DNA of 56,902 nt, taken from Clostridia bacterium (GTDB lineage Bacteria > Bacillota > Clostridia > TANB77 > CAG-508). A model generated the notes under the pieces. That model was not told the DNA's origin, ran no database searches, and worked only from the letters and a program-made list of their open reading frames with translations. Location: assembly GCA_022790975.1 (NCBI GenBank), contig JAAVYF010000034.1:1-56902 (forward strand), read 5' to 3'. The position numbers and the translations under genes are program-made. This document shows, piece by piece, positions 48,916 through 56,784 of the stretch. How positions within the stretch are numbered: position 1 is the stretch's first letter; every line of letters begins with the position of its first letter.

Positions 48916-49866
48916 ATGATTAAAATGATAATATTAATTATACTTGGATTTGTTTTTCTGATTAAAGGTGCGGATTTTTTAGTAAATGGAGCATCAGGAA
49001 TTGCAAGAAAGTTTGGAATACCAGAAATGATAGTTGGTTTAACAATAGTTTCAATTGGAACTTCAATGCCAGAATTATTTGTTTCAGTAACATCGAGTTT
49101 AAAGGGTTTTAGTGATGTTTCAATTGGAAATGTAATAGGAAGTAATTTATGTAATTTGCTTTTAATACTTGGAATTACAACATGTATTCGTAGTATTAAA
49201 TTTCAAAAAAATACTAAATTTATAGATATACCATTTTTAATAGTAATTACATTTTTATTTTTTATTTTAGCTCAAGATGGAAAAATTTCAACAGTAGATG
49301 CAATAATTTTAATAGTGTTATTTATAATATTTATTTTATATACAATAATTTCAGCAAAAAAACAAAAAGAAAATGATGATGAATATACTTTAGAAATGAT
49401 TTTGAAAGATAAAAGTATTTCTATAATAAAATGTTTATTTCAAATTGTAATTGGTATTGTTGCATTAAAATTTGGAGGAGATTTTGTTGTAGAAAATAGC
49501 ACAAAAATTGCAAAGATTATTGGAATTAGTGATAAACTTATAAGTGTTACAATAATTGCTATTGGAACCAGTTTGCCAGAACTTGTAACTTCAGTATTTG
49601 CTGCAATAAAAGGTAATACTGATATGGCAATTGGAAATATTATTGGTTCAAATATATTTAATTTGTTATTGATTATAGGTGTTTCAGCAACTATTAATGA
49701 GATTACATTTAATTTAAGTTATAATTTAGATTTGATAATTTTATTTTTCAGTACAGTAATATTATTTATAATTCCATATATGGGGAAAAAGGAATATATG
49801 ACTAAATGGGGAGGTCTTACATATTTGTGTATGTATACAGCATATATGGTTCATTTAGTTGTTTAA
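48916..49866 (+). CDS. Calcium/sodium antiporter, CaCA family
   Basis: A 316-residue exchanger of the YrbG type with about ten membrane helices. Both alpha-repeat signatures are present: GLTIVSIGTSMPELFVS with GNVIGSNL, and TIIAIGTSLPELVTS with GNIIGSNI. ATG 48916 follows AAGGAG; TTG 48901 lies before it. Confidence 0.92.
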   Translation: MIKMIILIILGFVFLIKGADFLVNGASGIARKFGIPEMIVGLTIVSIGTSMPELFVSVTSSLKGFSDVSIGNVIGSNLCNLLLILGITTCIRSIKFQKNTKFIDIPFLIVITFLFFILAQDGKISTVDAIILIVLFIIFILYTIISAKKQKENDDEYTLEMILKDKSISIIKCLFQIVIGIVALKFGGDFVVENSTKIAKIIGISDKLISVTIIAIGTSLPELVTSVFAAIKGNTDMAIGNIIGSNIFNLLLIIGVSATINEITFNLSYNLDLIILFFSTVILFIIPYMGKKEYMTKWGGLTYLCMYTAYMVHLVV

Positions 49867-49944
49867 AGTTTATAAAACTAGACTTTTTTGACATTATTTG
49901 TTATTATAATACAAAAGATTTGTTAAGATAAATTGGAGTATTTT

Positions 49945-50577
49945 ATGGGAAAAATTAAAAATAAAAGAAAATTTATAGTAAAGTTAATAATAATTATTAT
50001 TTTGATTTCTATTGGAATTTTTATTGGAAATTTTGCTTATGGAAAATATATAAGAAATAAATATAAGAATATTTTAAAAGATAATGATGCTGTTAATTAT
50101 GAAATGACTCAATATTCAAATGGTGAAGAAACTAATATATTTGTTAAAGATAAAATATTATTATCTAGAAATAATAATATTGAAACTTGGGTAAGTGAGA
50201 TAGAATCAAAAAGAATTATTGCAGATACATCTTCAAAAATTGCTATTATAACGGAAAATGATAATAATTTAAAAGTAAATACTTTAAATTATACTTATAT
50301 AAATGATTATTTTGAAAATTCAAGACAAAAATTTAAATATTTAGGAAAAAATGATGATTATTACTTTTTGGAATTTAAAGATAAAAAGACAAAAATTATT
50401 ACAACTCTATATTTAAATAGAAAAACAAATTTAGTAGATAAAATGATTGAATCTTCAAATGGAATTGAATTTGAAATAAAATATAAAATAAATTTAAATT
50501 CAGTATCAAATGAAGAGGTGAAATGCCCAGATTTAACAGACTATCATTTTGAAACATCTGTTAGTTCTAATAAATAA
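49945..50577 (+). CDS. Hypothetical membrane-anchored protein
   Basis: Not recognised. 210 residues: basic N-terminus, membrane helix about 12-32, then a beta-rich extracellular domain with repeated aromatic strands that recalls LolA-like or DUF4115-type folds only loosely. ATG 49945 follows TTGGAG. Confidence 0.6.
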   Translation: MGKIKNKRKFIVKLIIIIILISIGIFIGNFAYGKYIRNKYKNILKDNDAVNYEMTQYSNGEETNIFVKDKILLSRNNNIETWVSEIESKRIIADTSSKIAIITENDNNLKVNTLNYTYINDYFENSRQKFKYLGKNDDYYFLEFKDKKTKIITTLYLNRKTNLVDKMIESSNGIEFEIKYKINLNSVSNEEVKCPDLTDYHFETSVSSNK

Positions 50578-50594
50578 AATAGACATATAATTAG

Positions 50595-50643
50595 AAATCC
50601 TATAAAATATAAGTTATTTTAACTTAATATATAGGATTTTTAA
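50595..50643 (+). terminator. Hairpin after the hypothetical gene
   Basis: AAATCCTATA pairs with TATAGGATTT across about 25 bases, with a T tail. Confidence 0.6.
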
Positions 50644-50777
50644 TATTTGAAAAATATTATAAGGTAACATCAAATAAATTTAAATAATTAATATTGAAAA
50701 GTATATAAGTTGAAAATCAATATAAATATAAATGGTAAAATCAAATTAATATAAGTTAAAAAACAAAAAATATTATG

Positions 50778-50806
50778 TTGACAATAATTAGAATTTATTA
50801 TAAAAT
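50778..50806 (+). promoter_or_regulatory. Promoter for znuACB
   Basis: Perfect TTGACA (50778-50783) and TAAAAT (50801-50806), spacer 17. No unambiguous Zur box is visible. Confidence 0.65.
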
Positions 50807-50851
50807 ATTATATGTTTAAAATTTAGAAAAATTAAGGATTTAGAGGTATTA

Positions 50852-51817
50852 ATGAAAAAGAAAATTTTATTAATAATAATTTGCTATATAATTTTAATAT
50901 TAATAGTTAGTTTACTTATTTTATTTTTTTATAAAAATAAATCAAAAGACTTAAATAAACTTCAAGTAATTGCTACTTTATATCCAGAATATGATTTTAT
51001 ATCTAAAATTGGTGGAGATAAAGTAGAAGTTACACTGCTTTTAGATGCTGGTGTTGAAGCACATACCTATGAACCAAGTGTTAGAGATATGAAAGAAATT
51101 TCAGGTTCTGATATGTTTATATATACAGGAAAAGCTATGGAACCATGGGCAGAAACAGTTATATCATCTATTAATACAGAGTGTAGTATTGTAGATGTAT
51201 CTAAAAATATAGAATTAATAGAGCTTGATGATTTTATATCAAAATATAGTATTTTAGATGAAGAAGAGCATGAACATAATGAAGCTGAGCATTCATATGA
51301 ATATGATGGACATATTTGGATGGATCCTAAAAATGCAATAATTATGTTAGACACAATATGTGATGAACTTGTGAAATTAGATCCTAAAAATAAAGATTAT
51401 TATGAAAAAAATGCGAATGAATATAAGTTGCAGATGAATAAATTAGATAAAGAAATAGAAGAAGCTTTAAGAGAAAATAATATAGATACGTTAGTAGTTG
51501 GAGGAGAGTTTGCATATGCGTATTTTTGCAAGCGTTATGATTTAAAAGTATTAAGTTGTTATACTGCGTGTGGAGAGGGAGCAGAACCTAGTATTTCAAG
51601 AATAAAAGATGTTATAGATTATATAAACAATAATAATATTCCAAAAGTATTTTATGAAGAATTATCTGAAGGAACAGTAGCAAATATGATATCTGAAGAA
51701 ACAAATTCAAAAGCCGAAGTCTTTAATACATTACATAATGTTTCTAAAAAAGAAATTGAAGCTGGAGAAGATTATATTAGTATTATGAGAAAAAATTTAA
51801 ATAAAATTTGTAAATAA
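50852..51817 (+). CDS. znuA: Zinc ABC transporter substrate-binding protein
   Basis: A 321-residue cluster A-I binding protein. Metal-binding His in DAGVEAHTYEPS, His in GHIWMDP, His/Glu/Cys-rich loop (EEEHEHNEAEH, about 139-150) typical of zinc rather than manganese binders, and the C-terminal TLHNVS. The N-terminus is a hydrophobic helix without a recognisable lipobox, so it seems anchored by that helix instead of a lipid. First gene of znuACB. Confidence 0.88.
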   Translation: MKKKILLIIICYIILILIVSLLILFFYKNKSKDLNKLQVIATLYPEYDFISKIGGDKVEVTLLLDAGVEAHTYEPSVRDMKEISGSDMFIYTGKAMEPWAETVISSINTECSIVDVSKNIELIELDDFISKYSILDEEEHEHNEAEHSYEYDGHIWMDPKNAIIMLDTICDELVKLDPKNKDYYEKNANEYKLQMNKLDKEIEEALRENNIDTLVVGGEFAYAYFCKRYDLKVLSCYTACGEGAEPSISRIKDVIDYINNNNIPKVFYEELSEGTVANMISEETNSKAEVFNTLHNVSKKEIEAGEDYISIMRKNLNKICK

Positions 51818-51852
51818 ATTTTATAATGAGAATAATTTAATTTATAGAAAGG

Positions 51853-51885
51853 AATCAATCTAAAATTATTTATATTAGGTTGATT
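51853..51885 (+). promoter_or_regulatory. Hairpin between the znuC ribosome site and start
   Basis: AATCAATCTAA (51853-51863) pairs with TTAGGTTGATT (51875-51885), one G-U. AAAGGA (51848-51853) touches its 5' side, and ATG 51898 lies 12 bases after it. Confidence 0.6.
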
Positions 51886-51897
51886 ATATAAGAATAA

Positions 51898-52557
51898 ATG
51901 ATTTTAGAAGTAAAAAATTTAAAAGCCACTTATAATAATCATATAGCAATTGAAAATATTAATTTTAGCATAAATCAAGGTGAATATGTTTGCTTGGTTG
52001 GAGAAAATGGTTCAGGCAAAAGTACTTTAATAAAAACAATTATGGGACTTCGTAATCCAAGTGAAGGCAAAATAGATTTAAAAATAGATTTAAGTGAAGT
52101 TTCATATCTTGCGCAAACAGATTTAAAAGAGATAGAATTTCCTGCAACAGCTAAAGAGATTATTATGACTGGAGTTCAAAAACATAAAAAAATTCCTTTT
52201 TATACTAAAGAGGATAAAGAAAACTTAAAAAAAGTTATAAAAGATTTGAAAATTGAAGATATAATAAATAAAAGAATAGGAGATTTATCTGGAGGGCAGA
52301 AACAAAGAGTTTTACTTGCAAGAAGTCTAATTCGTAATCCTAAATTAATTATTTTAGATGAACCAGCTACTGGTTTAGATGTAAAAATAACAATGGAATT
52401 ATATTCAATTTTATCGAAGTTAAATAAAGAAAAAAATGTAACAATACTTATGGCTACGCATGATTTAGATGAATTAAAATCAATAAAACCTAGAATTATT
52501 TGTTTAGCAAAAACAGTTAAATATGATGGAAATTATGATGATTGGAAAGGATTATAA
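51898..52557 (+). CDS. znuC: Zinc ABC transporter ATPase
   Basis: A 219-residue ABC ATPase energising ZnuB. Walker A VGENGSGKST, Q-loop YLAQTD, signature LSGGQKQRVLLARS, Walker B LIILDEPATGLD and switch His ATHDLDE are all present. One base separates its stop from the znuB start. Confidence 0.92.
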   Translation: MILEVKNLKATYNNHIAIENINFSINQGEYVCLVGENGSGKSTLIKTIMGLRNPSEGKIDLKIDLSEVSYLAQTDLKEIEFPATAKEIIMTGVQKHKKIPFYTKEDKENLKKVIKDLKIEDIINKRIGDLSGGQKQRVLLARSLIRNPKLIILDEPATGLDVKITMELYSILSKLNKEKNVTILMATHDLDELKSIKPRIICLAKTVKYDGNYDDWKGL

Positions 52558-52558
52558 A

Positions 52559-53375
52559 ATGCAAGAATTAATAGATTTAATGAGTTATACTTTTATGCAA
52601 AGAGCGATAATTTGTGGAATAGCTATTTCTTTTTGTTCTGCATTGATTGGTGTAATTTTAGTTCTTAAAAATTATTCTATGATTGGACATGGTTTAGGAG
52701 AAGTTGGCTTTTCGGCTTTGAGTTTATCTATGGCATTAGGACTCCCAGAATTATCTGTTAGTGTTCCGCTTGTTATTATTGCAGCTATTATTATTATGAT
52801 AATTAGCCAAAAAAAAGGAGAAAGTGGAGATGTTACAATTGCTTTAGTTGCATCTCGGTGCATTAGCTATTGGAGTTATAATTACAGCAATGACATCTGG
52901 ATTTGGTGCAGATGCATATAATTATATGTTCGGAAGTATTTTAGCAATGAAAAAAACTGATGTTATTTTGAGTTGTGTATTATCAATTTTATTAGTTGTT
53001 ATTTATGTAACTTTTTATAATAGATTATTTTTAATTTCATTTGATGAAAAATTTGCAAAAGCTTCTGGAATAAATGTTACTTTTTATCAATTTTTAATAG
53101 CTTTAATTACAGGTTTAGTTGTTGTTTTGGGAATGAGAATGATGGGAACACTTTTAATTTCTAGTTTAATTGTTTTTCCTGCTATCATTTCTAGAAAATT
53201 AACCAATAGCTTTAAAGGATTAGTTAGTTTATCTGTAATTACATCTATAATTTGTTTTTTACTTGGAATATTAGTATCATTTTATTTAAGTTTGCCAGCT
53301 GGTGCTGCAATAGTTTTAGTTTATATAATTCTTTTAGTTATTGTTAATTTAATTGGTAAAATTTTTAGAATTTAA
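52559..53375 (+). CDS. znuB: Zinc ABC transporter permease, with one in-frame CGG +1 site
   Basis: A 271-residue ABC-3 family permease with about eight membrane helices, read +1 at C52856. The restored sequence is ALVASGALAIGVIITAM, Gly100. The zero-frame ORF of 132 residues would end at the next stop. Typical signatures: ISFCSALIGVILVLKNYSMIG and GTLLISSLIVFPAI. Start directly after znuC. In zero frame neither half could form a permease. Confidence 0.91.
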
Positions 53376-53407
53376 AATTTATTGATTATATACATAAATG
53401 GGATAAT

Positions 53408-53437
53408 GCCCAGTCAGTTTTAGCTTACTGACTGGGC
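53408..53437. repeat. GC-richer perfect hairpin
   Basis: GCCCAGTCAGT pairs with ACTGACTGGGC around an 8-base loop. It lies between convergent znuB and the lipoprotein gene. It has no T run on either strand and differs in composition from native terminators, marking one edge of the foreign-looking segment. Confidence 0.7.
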
Positions 53438-53456
53438 AATGAAACTTTATGGGTTA

Positions 53457-54149
53457 TTATTTATCTGATTGTTCTTCGGTGTTTTCCTCCTCCTCTTTCA
53501 AAGCAGGAATGAGAAACTCATCCGATATAGATACAACATGGTAAAATTCTTCATCTGCATACTTTATAAGTATATCATAAACTACTTGTAATTTGTTTGC
53601 ATATACTTTACCATATGTTATCAGGTTTTTTTCAGTAAGTCTATGTTGAGAAACTTTACCTTCTCCAAACTCTCCGCAAGCAAACGCCCACCCGTCTATT
53701 AAATCTTTACTAAAACCTTCTACAGCAAAGATGTTTTGGTATGGATATTTTTCGCTTATGAAGAACCCATCTTGGGATGTTCCATGATATGAATCATCCA
53801 TGCTGTCTTGGAGCTGGGCATCTAGTTGCGGGTTTTCAGATTTTAGAGCCATGTCGATATGCACATGCTCAATCAAAACTGTTACACCCTCTGGAGCATT
53901 TTTTATTTTTGCAGACATGTTTATTAGTTTTGAGTCGGTTATTCTCCATCTACCTAAGTCGTAATCACCTGTATCATAGGTGGTTATGAATTCAAAACTT
54001 TCAAGTTCATGCCTTTGTTCCAGGGTGCTTCCTTTAGAAACATTAAGAACATCTAATTTTGTTTCTTTAGGAACAGTTTCATCTTTTAAGCATCCGGTTA
54101 GTCCTAAGACTACAACCAACATTGTTACAAAATAAAGCCACCGTTTCAT
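53457..54149 (-). CDS. Foreign-looking lipoprotein of unknown function
   Basis: A 230-residue lipoprotein: signal MKRWLYFVTMLVVVLGLTGC with lipobox LTGC, then an acidic extracellular domain that I do not recognise and a Glu-rich C-terminus. Base composition is well above the neighbours (codons GCC, CTC, ACC, GGG). Its third codon is CGG, used here as Arg; a skipped C would give TAA six codons later. It is the only gene in the window with such a codon. ATG 54149 follows GGATAGGAGAAAAT. Recent transfer is likely. Confidence 0.72.
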   Translation of the reverse strand: MKRWLYFVTMLVVVLGLTGCLKDETVPKETKLDVLNVSKGSTLEQRHELESFEFITTYDTGDYDLGRWRITDSKLINMSAKIKNAPEGVTVLIEHVHIDMALKSENPQLDAQLQDSMDDSYHGTSQDGFFISEKYPYQNIFAVEGFSKDLIDGWAFACGEFGEGKVSQHRLTEKNLITYGKVYANKLQVVYDILIKYADEEFYHVVSISDEFLIPALKEEEENTEEQSDK

Positions 54150-54438
54150 ATTTTCTCCTATCCTTTTATATAGAATACTAAATATCAATATTCTATAATA
54201 AATGGTACATGATTTATTTCGCTGTACCTGCGAATAATACTTATATTATAATATAATTTTATATGAAAATCAAATTATATAGCATTATTGCAGAAATAGA
54301 GAAAATTTACTCTATAAATAAAATTTTTTTGTAACTTTATATTTAATAAATTTTATAAATTAAAAAATACCAAAGATTTTTATAGTAGTTACAAATTTTA
54401 TAAATATTTGTGAATTAAAAGCTTTAAAAGTATTGAAT

Positions 54439-54467
54439 TTGTCAAACTTTTATAATATAATTATAAA
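54439..54467 (+). promoter_or_regulatory. Promoter for alaS
   Basis: TTGTCA (54439-54444) and TATAAA (54462-54467), spacer 17. No T-box is visible in the 370-base gap 54150-54521, which otherwise appears empty. Confidence 0.55.
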
Positions 54468-54521
54468 AATTTTTGAGATAAAAGATTTAAGTTGAAATTT
54501 TTTATGAAAAAGGAGATATAA

Positions 54522-56273
54522 ATGAAAGCAATAGATATTAGAAATAAATATTTGAATTTTTTTAAATCTAAAGGACATAGTATAATTCCATCAAGTCCAT
54601 TAATTCCAGAAAATGACCCATCAGTTTTATTTAATACTGCTGGAATGCAACCATTAGTACCATATTTATTAGGACAAAAACATCCAAGTGGTACAAGACT
54701 TACAGATTATCAAAAATGTGTTAGAACAAATGATATAGATGAAGTTGGAGATAATCGTCATCTAACATATTTTGAAATGCTTGGAAACTGGTCTTTAGGT
54801 GATTATTTTAAAGAAGAATCAATTGCTATGAGTTATGAATTTTTGACTAAAGAGCTTGAGATTCCAAATGAAAAATTATCAGTTACTTGTTTTGCAGGAG
54901 ATGAAGACTGTAAAAGAGATGATGTTGCATATGAAGCGTGGAAAAAAGTAGGAATTCCAGAAGAGAGAATATACTTTTTTGGAAAAGATGATAATTGGTG
55001 GATTGCAGGAGAAGAAGGACCTTGTGGACCAGATACTGAAATGTTTTATGATACTGGAAAACCTAAATGTAGTGATAAATGTAATCCTTCATGTGATTGT
55101 GGAAAGTATGTAGAAATATGGAATAATGTTTTTATGGAATTTTATAAAGATAAAAATGGATATTCAAAATTACAACAAAAAAATGTTGATACAGGTCTTG
55201 GATTAGAAAGAATGGCAATGCTTCTACAAGGAAAAGAAACACCATTTGAAATAGAACTTTTTAGTCCTGTTATGGAAGAATTAGAAAAGCTACAAAAAGT
55301 TGATAATATTCAAAGTAGAAGAATTGTTGCAGAACATTTACGTTCTAGTATGATGATTATAAATGATGGTGGAAGACCAAGTAATGTAGATAGAGGATAT
55401 ATATTAAGAAGATTACTTCGTAGAATGACAAGACATTTAAATAAACTAGAAATTGATTTAACAAAACTTCCTGAAATTATTGATATATCAATTAATAGTT
55501 TAAAAGAATTATATCCAGAGCTTGATAGTAATCGTGAAGAAATAAAAAAAGTAATTATAGATGAAAAAGACAAATTTGTTAAAACTCTTCAAAATGGTGA
55601 AAGAGAATTTGAAAAAGTTGCAAATAGAACAAAAAATTCTGGAAAAAATACAATTGATACAGAGGCTGTATTTAATCTTTATGAAACTTATGGATTCCCA
55701 CCAGAAATGACAGAAGAATTAGCCAAAGAACAAAATTTAAAAGTAGATATGTCTGATTATAAAAGATTATTTAAAGAACATCAAGATAAATCAAGATTAG
55801 GAAGTGACCAAAAATTCAAAGGTGGTTTAGCTTCAACAGGTGAAATTGAAATAAAATATCATACAGCAACACATCTTTTAAATGCCGCACTTAAGGTCAT
55901 TTTAGGAGAGCATGTTCATCAAAAAGGAAGTAATATTACGGCTGAGAGAATGAGATTTGATTTTTCTCATGGAGCTAAAATGACAGATGAAGAAAAACAA
56001 AAAACAGAAGATTTAGTAAATGAATGGATTAAATCTGGTTTAGATGTTACAGTTCAAGAAATGCCAAAAGAAGATGCTGTTAAGTCTGGAGCTGAATGTA
56101 TGTTTATTGAAAAATATCCAGATATTGTTACAGTATATTCAATAGGAGAGGTTTCAAAAGAACTTTGTGGAGGTCCTCATGTAAAAAATACAAAAGAGTT
56201 AGGACATTTTAAAATAAAGAAAGAAGAGGCATCTTCAGCAGGGGTTAGAAGAATTAAAGCAATATTAGAGTAA
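54522..56273 (+). CDS. alaS: Alanyl-tRNA synthetase, short form without C-Ala domain
   Basis: Class II synthetase of 583 residues; most bacterial AlaRS have about 870. The catalytic domain (FFKSKGHSIIPSSPLIP, NTAGMQPLVPYLLG, TYFEMLGNWSLGDYF) and tRNA-recognition domain (GYILRRLLRRMTRH) are complete. The editing domain carries HTATHLLNAAL and the CGGPH ligands, and the chain ends at GVRRIKAILE. The dimerising C-Ala domain is missing, and the following DNA encodes no remnant of it, so this seems a natural short form, not a break. Start after AAAGGAGATAT. Confidence 0.92.
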   Translation: MKAIDIRNKYLNFFKSKGHSIIPSSPLIPENDPSVLFNTAGMQPLVPYLLGQKHPSGTRLTDYQKCVRTNDIDEVGDNRHLTYFEMLGNWSLGDYFKEESIAMSYEFLTKELEIPNEKLSVTCFAGDEDCKRDDVAYEAWKKVGIPEERIYFFGKDDNWWIAGEEGPCGPDTEMFYDTGKPKCSDKCNPSCDCGKYVEIWNNVFMEFYKDKNGYSKLQQKNVDTGLGLERMAMLLQGKETPFEIELFSPVMEELEKLQKVDNIQSRRIVAEHLRSSMMIINDGGRPSNVDRGYILRRLLRRMTRHLNKLEIDLTKLPEIIDISINSLKELYPELDSNREEIKKVIIDEKDKFVKTLQNGEREFEKVANRTKNSGKNTIDTEAVFNLYETYGFPPEMTEELAKEQNLKVDMSDYKRLFKEHQDKSRLGSDQKFKGGLASTGEIEIKYHTATHLLNAALKVILGEHVHQKGSNITAERMRFDFSHGAKMTDEEKQKTEDLVNEWIKSGLDVTVQEMPKEDAVKSGAECMFIEKYPDIVTVYSIGEVSKELCGGPHVKNTKELGHFKIKKEEASSAGVRRIKAILE

Positions 56274-56443
56274 ATTGAAATTTTTACTCTTCATCTATGT
56301 AAAAAATTATATTTTATTTAAATAAAAAATTTAATATAAATGGAATGTTTAAATTTAAAATTTGTTCTTACTGATTAGTAATGTTCTAAAACTAAATTGT
56401 TTTTAAGAATAAAATAGTGACTTAAAAAAATTTATAAAATGGG

Positions 56444-56471
56444 TTGACAAAAAAATCTAATGTGGTATAAT
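56444..56471 (+). promoter_or_regulatory. Promoter for tRNA-Leu
   Basis: TTGACA (56444-56449) and TATAAT (56466-56471), spacer 16. Confidence 0.75.
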
Positions 56472-56499
56472 ATTACCTGTCAGTAAGTTACAAATGTAT

Positions 56500-56589
56500 G
56501 CAGATGTGGCGAAACTGGCAGACGCACAGGACTTAAAATCCTGCGGGACTTATCCTCCCGTGCCGGTTCGATTCCGGCCATCTGCACCA
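56500..56589 (+). tRNA. tRNA-Leu (anticodon UAA)
   Basis: Acceptor GCAGATG/CATCTGC, anticodon stem CAGGA/TCCTG with loop CTTAAAA (anticodon TAA), long variable arm, T arm GCCGGTTCGATTCCGGC, and encoded ACCA end. Reads UUA, the main leucine codon of this genome. A consensus promoter precedes and a terminator follows. Confidence 0.96.
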
Positions 56590-56627
56590 AAACCGTTGAA
56601 AGTTAAGAAATTTCAACGGTTTTTTTA
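56590..56627 (+). terminator. Terminator after tRNA-Leu
   Basis: AACCGTTGAAA pairs with TTTCAACGGTT, then seven T. Confidence 0.9.
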
Positions 56628-56784
56628 TAATCTGTGCGACAAATTACTATTTATCAATTTTAAAAAGTTTACAAATATTCTAGACATAGTCAAAACAATG
56701 TTGTAAAATATTAGTCATAGGAAATGATAATAAGCAGATGTGGTTTTGCCACCAATTATACGAAATATCGTAGGAGAGGTGGTA

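Noticed and set aside
1265..52856. CGG reassigned to another single amino acid, such as Trp or Gln as known in other Firmicutes
   Set aside because: Reading CGG as any one residue in zero frame reaches a stop soon after most sites and loses the conserved downstream sequence. Only removal of one base restores homology.
1265..52856. Classical programmed +1 frameshift of the prfB type
   Set aside because: No shared slippery codon, no stop codon at the site and no consistent upstream Shine-Dalgarno-like element. The preceding codons differ too much for P-site re-pairing.
1265..52856. Set of independent pseudogenes or random sequencing indels
   Set aside because: All changes are the same base in the same codon phase, in essential genes, with otherwise intact proteins. 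An unusual technical error cannot be excluded without reads, so this is set aside rather than disproved.
54150..54521. T-box leader ahead of alaS
   Set aside because: The conserved GGTGGNACCGCG segment and a terminator/antiterminator pair are absent.
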